This document shows, one piece after another, positions 1 through 6,839 of a stretch of 33,021 nucleotides of DNA. The DNA comes from Actinomycetes bacterium. GTDB taxonomy: Bacteria > Actinomycetota > CALGFH01. The stretch spans positions 1-33,021 of the forward strand of contig JASLBL010000711.1 of the NCBI GenBank assembly GCA_030146615.1. The letters run 5' to 3'. Numbering within the stretch: the stretch's first letter is position 1; each line of letters starts with the position of its first letter. Position numbers and translations under genes: made by a program. Below the pieces are notes generated by a model. The model made no database searches. It saw only the letters and a list, made by a program, of their open reading frames with translations, and had not been told where the DNA came from.

Positions 1-2
1 GC

Positions 3-68
3 ATCCCGCTCAGCAAACTCAACAGCGCACGCATCCCCCAACGCTACCCGAAGTCCCGCCTCGCGTGA
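3..68 (+). CDS. C-terminal tail of an unidentified protein (5' truncated)
   Basis: One forward frame is open from the window edge to a TGA at 66-68 and gives a 21-residue basic tail (IPLSKLNSARI then PQRYPKSRLA). About 18 of 21 third codon positions are G or C, as in the real genes nearby, while the other two forward frames have poorer codon use. That is the only support. The family cannot be recognised from so short a tail. It ends about 30 bp before the tRNA-Leu and is read in the same direction. Confidence 0.4.
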   Translation: MPLSKLNSARIPQRYPKSRLA

Positions 69-100
69 GCGGACCGCATCCCGTAGCCTCACAGGTCAGC

Positions 101-184
101 GCCGGAGTGCTGGAATCGGCAGACAGCCGCGCCTTAAAAGCGTCGGGCCCACAGGGCATGAGGGTTCGAGCCCCTCCTCCGGCA
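101..184 (+). tRNA. tRNA-Leu (anticodon UAA)
   Basis: A class II tRNA can be folded by eye. The acceptor stem is GCCGGAG (101-107) with CTCCGGC (177-183), and the discriminator is A184. The D stem is CTG with CAG (110-112/124-126). The anticodon loop CTTAAAA (133-139) has anticodon TAA at 135-137. The long variable arm GCCC-ACA-GGGC (147-157) is typical of leucine tRNAs, and the T arm is GAGGG-TTCGAGC-CCCTC (160-176). The 3' CCA is not fully encoded: CC follows, then T. The outermost anticodon-stem pair (C128/C144) is a mismatch and the next is a G-U pair, so the stem is weak. It decodes UUA, a very rare codon in DNA this GC-rich. Confidence 0.92.
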
Positions 185-239
185 CCTCTCCCACGGCGGT
201 AAGGTGCAGCTGACCAAGCCCGACTTGCCGGAGGTGGCC

Positions 240-680
240 ATGACCCACGTCGACGACTTCCTCGCCGAGATCCACCCTCGACTGGTCGCGGAGCTGCAGG
301 CACTCCACAATGGCGACCCGGAACCGCGACTGGCGATGTGGTCCACCAAGGAACCGGTGACCCTGTTCGGGGCAGGGATGAGCGGGCGCGGATGGGAGCC
401 GGTGAGCCGGATCTTCCGCTCGATCGCGACGCGGTGGTCTGACTGCACCGACCAGGCTGTCGAGATTCTCGCCGCCGGGGTCAGCGGCGACCTGGCCTAC
501 ACGGTCGAGCTCGAACACACCTCGGTGTCGATCGACGGCGTCCCGGTCGAGCCGTACACCCTGCGCGTCACCCAGGTCTACCGCCGCGAGGACGGCGAGT
601 GGAAGGTCGTCCACCGCCACGGCGACCGGCTCTCGATCGACCAGAGCCAGGGCCTTCCCGGCGAAGCATCCACAACGTGA
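240..680 (+). CDS. SnoaL-like / nuclear-transport-factor-2 fold protein
   Basis: A 146-residue protein that starts MTHVDDFLAE. I chose the ATG at 240 because GGAGG lies about five bases before it; an in-frame GTG at 204 has no such site. Length and sequence fit the SnoaL-like/DUF4440 family (cone-shaped alpha+beta fold). The N-terminal helix carries a WSTKEPVTLFGA segment. A middle part reads AYTVELEHTSVSIDG, and a C-terminal strand pair reads RVTQVYRREDGEWKVVHRHGD, the usual family ending. Members include ketosteroid-isomerase-like enzymes and many stress proteins of unknown role, so no substrate can be given. It is alone downstream of the tRNA and converges on the decayed gene to its right. 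Confidence 0.8.
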   Translation: MTHVDDFLAEIHPRLVAELQALHNGDPEPRLAMWSTKEPVTLFGAGMSGRGWEPVSRIFRSIATRWSDCTDQAVEILAAGVSGDLAYTVELEHTSVSIDGVPVEPYTLRVTQVYRREDGEWKVVHRHGDRLSIDQSQGLPGEASTT

Positions 681-701
681 GGCTCGGCCGGCGCACAGGC
701 G

Positions 702-1085
702 TCAGGTCGTGCCGGCGAAGTCGACGTCCTCGGTCTTGACCGTCCCAGCCGTCCGACCCGGCGCCTTGTGGTAGGTCCAGTACAGGTTGGTCTGCGCGAT
801 GACCTGGTCCGGCGGCGGCGCTCCCCATGCTGTCTGGTCCTCGGTCGTGTGGGCGTCGCTGACCAGGATCGCGTCGTATCCCCTGACGAACGCGCCGTGG
901 ATCGTCGAGCGGATGGCCAGGTCAGGGACGATCCGCCAGTCGTCGGTCCCCCTCGCCAGCTGCTCGTCGGAGGACTGGACCCAGACAACGGGGACCTGTT
1001 CCTGTCGCGCCTTCTCGACAAGGCTGCCGACGCCGGCGACGACCGCGTCGCGCTCGTACGCCCCTCGACGCCGACAGCGGGCCAT
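702..1085 (-). pseudogene. decayed isochorismatase-family cysteine hydrolase
   Basis: The reading frame keeps clear family sequence: GAYERDAVVAGVGSLVEKA, then VPVVWVQSSDEQL, then IRSTIHGAFVRGYDAILVSD, AHTTEDQTAWGAPPPDQVI and a C-terminal PGRTAG. Two parts expected from the family are missing. The N-terminal strand with the catalytic Asp (a V-V-D-x-Q-type motif) is replaced by MARCRRR. About 40 residues between 'IVPDL' and 'IRST' are absent, including the catalytic cysteine that normally sits just before IRST. The usual length is about 180 residues; 127 remain. The deletion keeps the frame, so this could be a short expressed protein, but it cannot do the normal hydrolase chemistry. No ribosome-binding site is evident before the ATG. 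Confidence 0.75.
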
Positions 1086-1094
1086 CCCCGAGGC

Positions 1095-1123
1095 TTGACA
1101 TCCCCACCCGACCCCTCTACTTT
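1095..1123 (+). promoter_or_regulatory. promoter of the ArsR/AHSA1 operon
   Basis: A perfect -35 box TTGACA (1095-1100), a 17-base spacer and a -10-like TACTTT (1118-1123) precede the ArsR gene. The predicted start is near 1130, giving a leader under 30 bases. The -35 match is the best in the window. Confidence 0.7.
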
Positions 1124-1136
1124 GCCAACGAGTTAA

Positions 1137-1152
1137 TTAACCTAAGGGTTAA
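1137..1152 (+). promoter_or_regulatory. probable ArsR operator
   Basis: A perfect inverted repeat, TTAACC-TAAG-GGTTAA, lies between the predicted transcription start and the ArsR ATG at 1158. It is AT-rich in a very GC-rich region. ArsR-family repressors commonly bind such palindromes in their own promoters, so autorepression is the likely reading. This is inference from position and symmetry. Confidence 0.6.
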
Positions 1153-1157
1153 GCACG

Positions 1158-1520
1158 ATGCGAGCGGATCGACTGGGCGACACCTTCGCGGCCCTGGCCG
1201 ACCCGACCCGCCGCGCCATCCTGGCTCGGCTGATGGCGGGGGCGGCGTCGGTGACGGAGCTGGCCGAGCCGTTCGAGATGAGCCTTCCCGCGGTGTCCAA
1301 GCATCTGAAGGTGCTGGAGCGGGCCGGGCTGATCACGCGGGGGCGGGAGGCGCAGTGGCGGCCTTGCCGGCTGGAGGCCGATCCGCTCAAGGAGGTGGCC
1401 GACTGGGTGGAGGGATACCGCCGGTTCTGGGAGCAGAGCGAGCGGCGCTACGACCGCCTGGACGACTACCTGCGTGAGGCGCAGAGGAAGGAGGAGCCGG
1501 ACGACCAGCAGGCCACCTGA
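1158..1520 (+). CDS. ArsR-family winged-helix transcriptional regulator
   Basis: A 120-residue regulator with the N-terminal FAALADPTRRAILARL helix, then SVTELAEPFEMSLPAVSKHLK (helix-turn-helix, about residues 31-51) and VLERAGLITRGREAQW (the wing). No metal-binding cysteine motif (such as CxC) is visible; the single Cys is at PCRL. This matches the ArsR subfamily paired with SRPBCC/AHSA1 proteins rather than metal sensors. The C-terminus is charged. The ATG has no clear Shine-Dalgarno site. It lies directly after the palindromic operator and 40 bp before the AHSA1 gene, and is probably the autoregulated first gene of a three-gene operon. The ligand is unknown. Confidence 0.9.
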   Translation: MRADRLGDTFAALADPTRRAILARLMAGAASVTELAEPFEMSLPAVSKHLKVLERAGLITRGREAQWRPCRLEADPLKEVADWVEGYRRFWEQSERRYDRLDDYLREAQRKEEPDDQQAT

Positions 1521-1560
1521 CCGGCAGCGTTCGACCGCAACAGCTGAGAGGAGCAGATTC

Positions 1561-2031
1561 ATGAGTGACATGAAGGTCGTCGCCGACCCCGGCACCCAGG
1601 AGATCGTCATCACCCGCAGCTTCGACGCCCCCCGCGACCTGGTGTTCAAGGCCTTCACCGACCCGGAGGCGGTCCGGCAGTGGTGGGGCCTGGAGAGCAC
1701 CGAGACGGTCGTCGACCAGCTGGAGGCCCGCCCCGGCGGCCGCTGGCGCTTCGTCGAGCACGACGGCCAGGGCAACGAGGACGGGTTCCACGGCGTGTAC
1801 CACGACCTCCAGGCCCCCGAGCGGATTGTCTACACCTTCGAGTACGAGGGCATGCCCGGCCACGTGCTGCTCGAGACCGTCGTGCTGGAGGACCAGGACG
1901 GCAAGACGCTGATGACCGACACCTCGGTGTTCCAGTCGGTCGCCGACCGCGACGGGATGCTCCAGTCCGGCATGGAGAGCGGGGCCGCCGAGTCCTTCGG
2001 CCGGCTCGACCGCTACCTGGCCAGGGCATGA
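1561..2031 (+). CDS. SRPBCC family protein (AHSA1 domain)
   Basis: A 156-residue protein starting MSDMKVVADP, with GAGAGGAG about eight bases before the ATG. The AHSA1/START-like pattern is clear: ITRSFDAPRDLVFKAFTDPE, then VRQWWGLE, a GGRWRFVEHD strand, FHGVYHDLQAPERIVYTFEYE, and the long C-terminal helix GMLQSGMESGAAESFGRLDR. Such proteins form a hydrophobic ligand pocket, and pairs of an ArsR gene with an AHSA1 gene are common in actinobacteria. The ligand and process are not known. It overlaps the next gene by ATGA, so the two are probably translationally coupled. Confidence 0.88.
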   Translation: MSDMKVVADPGTQEIVITRSFDAPRDLVFKAFTDPEAVRQWWGLESTETVVDQLEARPGGRWRFVEHDGQGNEDGFHGVYHDLQAPERIVYTFEYEGMPGHVLLETVVLEDQDGKTLMTDTSVFQSVADRDGMLQSGMESGAAESFGRLDRYLARA

Positions 2032-2471
2032 CGGACCCGACCAGCGGACGGGCCGGGCCCGAGGGGCCGCCGGCGGCGGTGCTGGAGCGGTTCGCGGCGC
2101 AGAGGGTGGCCAGGCTGGCCACCCTCTCGGCCGTGGGGCCGCGGCTGGTCCCGGTGACCTTCGCCTGGCACGACGGGACCGCGGTGTGGGCGGTGGACCG
2201 GGTCAAGCCCAAGCGGCCCGGCCCACTGCGGCGCGAGCGCGACCTGGCCGCCGACCCGCGGGTGGCCATGCTGGTGGACCACTACGAGGACGACTGGACG
2301 GCCTTGTGGTGGGTCGAGCTCCAGGGCACGGCGGCCACCCTCGAGGGCGCCGCCGCCGAGGCCGCCCTCGACGCCCTGGCCAGGCGCTATCCCCCCTACC
2401 GGCGCGACCGCCCGCCCGGCCCGGTGGTGGCCGTGACCCCGCGCCGGTGGGCCTGGTGGTCGGCCAGCTGA
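2028..2471 (+). CDS. PPOX-class F420-dependent oxidoreductase-like protein
   Basis: A 147-residue split-barrel flavin/deazaflavin-binding protein. It shows ERFAAQRVARLATLSAVGPR near the N-terminus, LVPVTFAWHDGTAVWAVD in the barrel, then KRPGPLRRERDLAADPRVAML and VDHYEDDWTALWWVELQGTA, the order seen in the TIGR03668-type PPOX family. Family members use F420 or a flavin to reduce small organic molecules, but this substrate is unknown. The ATG overlaps the previous stop (ATGA at 2028-2031), so it is the third gene of the ArsR operon. The end PRRWAWWSAS is slightly short but complete. Confidence 0.8.
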   Translation: MTDPTSGRAGPEGPPAAVLERFAAQRVARLATLSAVGPRLVPVTFAWHDGTAVWAVDRVKPKRPGPLRRERDLAADPRVAMLVDHYEDDWTALWWVELQGTAATLEGAAAEAALDALARRYPPYRRDRPPGPVVAVTPRRWAWWSAS

Positions 2472-2534
2472 TCCGGTCGAAATGTACGAACACACCCGGA
2501 GATCGGGTTTATCTCCCTGTGGGCAGGGACATGC

Positions 2535-2540
2535 TAGGGT
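2535..2540 (+). promoter_or_regulatory. possible extended -10 box for the sigma factor gene
   Basis: TGC-TAGGGT (2532-2540) looks like an extended actinobacterial -10 and lies 64 bases before the sigma factor ATG, inside the 133-bp gap. No convincing -35 is found at the usual distance, so this is tentative. Confidence 0.3.
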
Positions 2541-2604
2541 TGGCAGGAGCACCGACAGGTCCCGCCCTGTCCCCGCGGGCCGACTGCACCTCGTGGAGGT
2601 CGCC

Positions 2605-3435
2605 ATGTCGTCCGCGGTAGTCGACTTCGGCGTCGACCCGATCGATCCCCCGGCTCCCGGAGCGTCCCCTGAGACGCTCGAGGTCCGCCCGGAGGACGAG
2701 GTCGCCGTCCAGCGTGTCGAGCAGTGGTTCCGCGACTTCGCCCAGAGCCGTGACCCGGCCCTGCGCGAGCGCATCATCCTGGCCTACCTCGGCCTGGCCG
2801 ACCGGCTGGCCGAGCGCTACCGGAGCAACCGGGCCGTGCCCCTGGAGGACCTGCGCCAGGTCGCCCGGCTCGGGCTGGTGAAGGCGGTCGACCGCTACCA
2901 GCCGGAGCGCGCCAACCCGTTCATCCCCTATGCCGTGGCCACCGTGGTCGGCGAGCTCAAGCGTCACCTGCGCGACGCCAGCTGGCGTCTGCGGGTGCCC
3001 CGGGGGACCAAGGACCTGGCCCTGCGGCTGTGCCGGGCCATCGACGAGCTGCCCCAGCAGCTCGGCCACTCCCCCACCGTCCCCGAGCTGGCCGAGCACC
3101 TGGGGGCCAGCATGGAGGAGGTCATGGAGGCGATCGAGGTCGCCCAGACCCGCTCGGCGCCGTCCCTCGACCAGCCGGCCGGCGAGGACGGCGACGCGGT
3201 GCTCGGCGACTTCGTGGTCGACCGGCGCCACCGCGAGGAGCTGGAGGACCTGCTGGTCCTGCCCCAGCTGGTCGGGCGGCTGCCGGAGCGGGAGCGCCGG
3301 ATCGTGCTCCTGCGGTACGTCGAGGAGCTGACCCAGGACGAGATCGCCGCCCGCATGGAGATCTCCCAGATGCACGTGTCGCGCCTGCTGCGCCGGGCGA
3401 TCGAGCGCATGCGCGGCCAGCTGGTCGAGGGCTAG
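2605..3435 (+). CDS. SigB/SigF-type RNA polymerase sigma factor
   Basis: A 276-residue sigma factor; the ATG at 2605 is preceded by GGAGG, and longer in-frame starts lack one. Region 2 is seen as RERIILAYLGLADRLAERY, then VPLEDLRQVARLGLVKAVD and FIPYAVATVVGELKRHLRD. Region 3 begins LPQQLGHSPTVPELAEHLG. Region 4 reads LPERERRIVLLRYVEELTQ followed by the helix-turn-helix DEIAARMEISQMHVSRLLRR. The order and length match the SigB/F/G stress group. These are usually controlled by an anti-sigma kinase and anti-anti-sigma factor; neither lies next to it. The first 35 residues are acidic and proline-rich. Confidence 0.92.
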   Translation: MSSAVVDFGVDPIDPPAPGASPETLEVRPEDEVAVQRVEQWFRDFAQSRDPALRERIILAYLGLADRLAERYRSNRAVPLEDLRQVARLGLVKAVDRYQPERANPFIPYAVATVVGELKRHLRDASWRLRVPRGTKDLALRLCRAIDELPQQLGHSPTVPELAEHLGASMEEVMEAIEVAQTRSAPSLDQPAGEDGDAVLGDFVVDRRHREELEDLLVLPQLVGRLPERERRIVLLRYVEELTQDEIAARMEISQMHVSRLLRRAIERMRGQLVEG

Positions 3436-3515
3436 CGGGCCCGGGCCACCGGGCGGTTTGGAAGTGTCCCGGCTGGCAACGCCTCCCCGGGAGGGCCGAG
3501 ACCCCGCCCTCCTGT

Positions 3516-3550
3516 GCCTCAAGGGCGCCTGATTCGGGCGCCCTTGAGGC
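3516..3550 (+). terminator. 14-bp hairpin after the sigma factor gene
   Basis: A perfect 14-bp inverted repeat (3516-3529 with 3537-3550) with a 7-base loop TGATTCG follows the sigma factor stop by about 80 bases. No T run follows. It ends 21 bases before the GAF-ANTAR ATG, so it could be a terminator of the first gene or a control element of the second. Confidence 0.6.
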
Positions 3551-3556
3551 CGCAAC

Positions 3557-3562
3557 TATGAT
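3557..3562 (+). promoter_or_regulatory. -10 box for a near-leaderless GAF-ANTAR transcript
   Basis: TATGAT lies 9 bases before the ATG at 3572, right after the hairpin. A start 6-9 bases downstream of a -10 would fall at or just before the ATG, giving an almost leaderless message. No strong Shine-Dalgarno sequence is present. The hairpin would overlap the -35 position. Confidence 0.45.
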
Positions 3563-3571
3563 TAGGCCGCG

Positions 3572-4279
3572 ATGAGCATCGATCCTGACGCCCTGGCCAA
3601 GAGCGTGGCCCGCCTGGAAGGTGTCGACCCGGTCGACACCGGGCTGGACGCCGCCCTTGAGCTGGCCGTCTCCGAGACCGACGACGTGTTCGCGGTCGAC
3701 GGGGCCGGGCTGATGCTGCTTAGCGAGGACGGGTCGCTCCGGTACGTGACCGCCTCCGACGAGCCGGGACGGATGCTGGAGTCCCTCCAGGAGCAGTTCG
3801 GCGAGGGACCGTGCGTCGACGCCTTCCTCGACGACGCCCCGGTCCTGGCCGGGGACATGGGAGCCGACCCGCGCTGGCCGTCGGTCGGCCCGCTGGCCGC
3901 CGGGCACGGCGTCCACGCCGTCCTCGGCGTGCCGGTCGACCTGCGCGAGGGCCCGGTGGGCACCCTCAACGTCTACGCCGCCCAGCCCCACACCTGGGAC
4001 GAGGCCGACATCGCCGCCATCCAGGCCTACACCCGGGTGATCGCCTCCCTGCTCAAGACGGCCGTGCGCGCCCACGTCAGCGGCAAGGCGGCCCGCCAGC
4101 TCCAGCAGGCCCTCGACCACCGCAGCCTGATCGAGCAGGCCAAGGGCGTCATCATGCAGCGCCGGGGCATCGACCAGCAGGCCGCCTTCGACCTCCTGCG
4201 GGGCCACGCCAGGGCCACCCGCCGCCGCCTGGACGAGGTGGCAAGGGAGACCATTCGCGGCGTCAACCTCCCCGGCTGA
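3572..4279 (+). CDS. GAF-ANTAR regulator (RNA-binding antiterminator type)
   Basis: A 235-residue protein. An N-terminal GAF domain covers about residues 15-165 (GLDAALELAV, GAGLMLLSEDGSLRYVTASD, the typical FGEGPCVDAFLDDAPVLAGD, and VHAVLGVPVDLREGPVGTLN). A C-terminal ANTAR domain covers about 175-230 (LIEQAKGVIMQRRGIDQQAA, FDLLRGHARATRRRLDEVA). ANTAR domains bind paired stem-loops in nascent RNA and prevent termination; the GAF part probably senses a small ligand or redox state. The conserved Cys in EGPCVDAF is present. The GH15 gene follows after only 3 bases, so the two are co-transcribed. Targets are not known. Confidence 0.92.
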   Translation: MSIDPDALAKSVARLEGVDPVDTGLDAALELAVSETDDVFAVDGAGLMLLSEDGSLRYVTASDEPGRMLESLQEQFGEGPCVDAFLDDAPVLAGDMGADPRWPSVGPLAAGHGVHAVLGVPVDLREGPVGTLNVYAAQPHTWDEADIAAIQAYTRVIASLLKTAVRAHVSGKAARQLQQALDHRSLIEQAKGVIMQRRGIDQQAAFDLLRGHARATRRRLDEVARETIRGVNLPG

Positions 4280-4282
4280 CCC

Positions 4283-6079
4283 ATGGCCGCGCCCATCGAG
4301 GACTACGCCCTGATCGGCGACACCCACACGGCCGGGCTGGTGAGCCGGCAGGGGTCGATCGACTGGCTGTGCCTGCCACGCTTCGACTCCCCGGCCTGCT
4401 TCGCGGCCCTGCTCGGCGACCGCTCCAACGGCCGCTGGCTGCTCACCCCGGCCGGGCCGGTCCGGGAGGTCCGGCGCCGCTACCAGGGCGACACCATGGT
4501 GCTGGAGACCGAGTACCGGACCGAGGACGGGATCGTCAGGGTCGTCGACTGCATGCCCCCGCGCCAGTGGGACCCGGACGTGGCCAGGGTCGTCGAAGGG
4601 ATCAGGGGCCGGGTGCCGATGCGGATGGAGCTGACGATCCGCTTCGACTACGGCTCGATCGTGCCCTGGGTCCGTCACATCGACGGGGCGCTGCACGCGA
4701 TCGCCGGGCCCGACTCGGTCTGGCTGCGGACCCCGGTGCCGGTCCGGGGGGAGAACTGGAGCACCCTGGCCGACTTCACCGTGACCGAGGGCCAGCGGGT
4801 CCCGTTCATGCTGACCTGGCACGCCTCCCACCGGCCGGCCCCGCGCCGGATCAACCCCATCCGGGCCCTCGGCGACGCCGAGGCCTGGTGGGGCCAGTGG
4901 GCCAGCCACGTCGACTACGCCGGCGACTGGCAGGACGCGGTGATCCGCTCCCTGCTCACCCTCAAGGCGCTGACCTACGCCCCCACCGGCGGGATCGTGG
5001 CCGCCCCGACCACCTCCCTGCCCGAGCAGCTCGGCGGGGTCCGCAACTGGGACTACCGCTACTGCTGGCTGCGGGACGCCACCTTCACCCTCTCGGCTCT
5101 GATGCTGGCCGGGCTGGCCGACGAGGCGAGGGCGTGGCGGGAATGGCTGCTGCGGGCCGTGGCCGGCCAGCCCCGGCAGATGCAGATCCTCTACGGGGTG
5201 GGCGGCGAGCGGCGCATCACCGAGCAGGAGCTCCCCTGGCTGAAGGGCTACGAGCAGTCACGGCCGGTGCGGATCGGCAACGCGGCCGTGCACCAGTTCC
5301 AGCTCGACGTCTACGGCGAGGTCATGGACACCCTGCACCTGGGCCGCCACATCGGCCTGGAGAGCGACGAGGCGGCCTGGGACCTCCAGCTGGCCCTGCT
5401 CGAGTTCCTGGAGTCGAAGTGGCGCGAGCCGGACGAGGGCATCTGGGAGATCCGCGGCCCAAGGCGGCACTTCACCCACTCCAAGGTGATGGCCTGGGTC
5501 GCCCTCGACCGGGCCATCAAGGCGGTCGAGCTGATGGGCCACGACGGCCCGGTGGACCGGTGGCGGGCAGTCCGGCGCGAGCTCCACGACGAGGTCTGCC
5601 GCGAGGGCTACGACGCCGAGCGCGACACCTTCGTGCAGTTCTACGGGGCCGACCACCTGGACGCCAGCCTGCTCATGATCCCGCTGGTCGGGTTCCTGCC
5701 CGCCGACGACCCCCGGGTCAAGGGCACGGTGGCCGCCATCCAGCGCGAGCTGACCGTCGACGGCCTGGTCCACCGCTACCCGCCCGAGGGGTCGCAGTCG
5801 GTGGACGGCCTGCCCCCCGGCGAGGCGACGTTCCTGGCCTGCACGTTCTGGCTGGCCGACAACCTGGCCCTGATGGGCCGGCGTGAGGAGGCGCTGGCCA
5901 TCTTCGAGCGCCTCCTCACCCTCCGCAACGACGTGGGCCTGCTGGCCGAGGAGTTCGACCCCTCATCGGGCCGCCAGCTCGGCAACTTCCCCCAGGCGTT
6001 CTCCCACGTCGCCCTCGTCAACACCGCCAACTACCTGTCCGAGGGCCCGACGCCGGCCTGGGCCCGGCACAAGGAGTGA
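4283..6079 (+). CDS. glycoside hydrolase family 15 protein (trehalase/glucoamylase-like)
   Basis: A 598-residue cytosolic enzyme without signal peptide. The N-terminal beta-sandwich starts IEDYALIGDTHTAGLVSRQG then SIDWLCLPRFDSPACF, as in actinobacterial GH15 trehalases. The (alpha/alpha)6 barrel has the signature NWDYRYCWLRDATFTL (from about residue 255), then YGVGGERRITEQELPWLKGY and, near the end, LLAEEFDPSSGRQLGNFPQA followed by FSHVALVNTA. GH15 enzymes hydrolyse alpha-glucosidic bonds; the group with this N-terminus includes mycobacterial trehalase, so trehalose or a short maltodextrin is the likely substrate. It follows the GAF-ANTAR gene by 3 bp, and its stop lies 2 bp from the end of the convergent gene. 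Confidence 0.9.
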   Translation: MAAPIEDYALIGDTHTAGLVSRQGSIDWLCLPRFDSPACFAALLGDRSNGRWLLTPAGPVREVRRRYQGDTMVLETEYRTEDGIVRVVDCMPPRQWDPDVARVVEGIRGRVPMRMELTIRFDYGSIVPWVRHIDGALHAIAGPDSVWLRTPVPVRGENWSTLADFTVTEGQRVPFMLTWHASHRPAPRRINPIRALGDAEAWWGQWASHVDYAGDWQDAVIRSLLTLKALTYAPTGGIVAAPTTSLPEQLGGVRNWDYRYCWLRDATFTLSALMLAGLADEARAWREWLLRAVAGQPRQMQILYGVGGERRITEQELPWLKGYEQSRPVRIGNAAVHQFQLDVYGEVMDTLHLGRHIGLESDEAAWDLQLALLEFLESKWREPDEGIWEIRGPRRHFTHSKVMAWVALDRAIKAVELMGHDGPVDRWRAVRRELHDEVCREGYDAERDTFVQFYGADHLDASLLMIPLVGFLPADDPRVKGTVAAIQRELTVDGLVHRYPPEGSQSVDGLPPGEATFLACTFWLADNLALMGRREEALAIFERLLTLRNDVGLLAEEFDPSSGRQLGNFPQAFSHVALVNTANYLSEGPTPAWARHKE

Positions 6080-6081
6080 CG

Positions 6082-6684
6082 CTAGCCGGCCCGCAGGTCG
6101 GAGGCCGGGGTGACCAGGCAGATCGGGTTGAGCCAGTCGCCCTGGGCGACCAGGAACCGGCCCGAGGTCAGGGTGTCGTCGTCCCAGCGGATCGTGTAGT
6201 ACCCGACCGAGTACCACAGGCAGGGCCGTCCCTCGGTGGTCAGGTCGCCGGCCTCGGGCGTCTGCACATAGGCGGTGCCGTTGACGTCGCCGGTGTTGAC
6301 CGTCGAGGAGTTGGCGTGCAGCTGCAGGTCGCCGTAGAGCTCGACCCGGATGGCGATCCGCTTGGCGAACCCGGCGCCGGCCCGGCGGATCTTGACCGCC
6401 TGGACGGCCCCCTGGATGTCGACCGCCTCGAAGTCGGTCCAGTCGGGCTCGACCCAGGTCTGGATGAGGACCTGCCCCTGGTCGGGGTTGCCGAAGTGGT
6501 TGACGACGACCTGCTCCAGGTTCTCCCTGGTCTCGCCGTTAGCGATGATGGCGACGCGATCCCCGCCGCTGGGCTGCATCGCCTTCCGGCGGTCGCGGGC
6601 GTCCGCCCGCGGGTCGGCCATGGCCGGTGCCGCCAGCGCCAGGACCAGTGCGGTCACCATGACCGCGAGCAACCGAGCGCGCAT
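6082..6684 (-). CDS. secreted protein of unknown function
   Basis: A 200-residue protein with a clear signal peptide (MRARLLAVMVTALVLALAAP, cleavage probably after AMA before DPRAD). The start at 6684 is chosen because GGAGG sits five bases upstream; an ATG ten codons earlier would put that site inside the gene. The mature part has an N-terminal basic stretch (ARDRRKAMQPSGGDR), then mixed strands such as VLIQTWVEPDWTDFEAVDIQ and AIRVELYGDLQLHANSSTV. Two cysteines, in RPCLWYS and NPICLV, could pair outside the cell. No family is recognised. It converges on the GH15 gene, with 2 bp between the stop codons. Confidence 0.75.
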   Translation of the reverse strand: MRARLLAVMVTALVLALAAPAMADPRADARDRRKAMQPSGGDRVAIIANGETRENLEQVVVNHFGNPDQGQVLIQTWVEPDWTDFEAVDIQGAVQAVKIRRAGAGFAKRIAIRVELYGDLQLHANSSTVNTGDVNGTAYVQTPEAGDLTTEGRPCLWYSVGYYTIRWDDDTLTSGRFLVAQGDWLNPICLVTPASDLRAG

Positions 6685-6779
6685 CTGCTCCTCCCCCGTG
6701 ATCGGGATCTTCACAGGCGTTTGGGACCGGTGGTGCCTTGCGAGATTGGGGAGTCGGCGGAGGTGGAAGCTCTGTTTGC

Positions 6780-6797
6780 ACCGTCTGCGGAGACGGT
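6780..6797 (+). promoter_or_regulatory. 7-bp perfect hairpin upstream of arfB
   Basis: ACCGTCT-GCGG-AGACGGT forms a stable stem-loop 42 bases before the TTG start of the ArfB gene. No T run follows. It may be a leader structure of that message; function unknown. Confidence 0.4.
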
Positions 6798-6839
6798 CGT
6801 CGAGGGACGATTCAGCGGTTCTGGGGATTCGAGGGAAAT

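Noticed and set aside
3456..3480. GTTT-N15-GGCAAC as a SigB-type promoter before GAF-ANTAR
   Set aside because: The -10 half matches GGGTAT at only about three of six bases; TATGAT at 3557 is better.
3482..3550. Two hairpins as a classical ANTAR target
   Set aside because: Known targets have two 6-base loops with fixed A and G positions; here one loop has 7 bases and the other stem is nearly loopless. Kept only as an open question in findings.
3122..4909. Long minus-strand frame across sigma factor, GAF-ANTAR and GH15
   Set aside because: Antisense shadow; the plus-strand proteins carry clear domains over the whole length.
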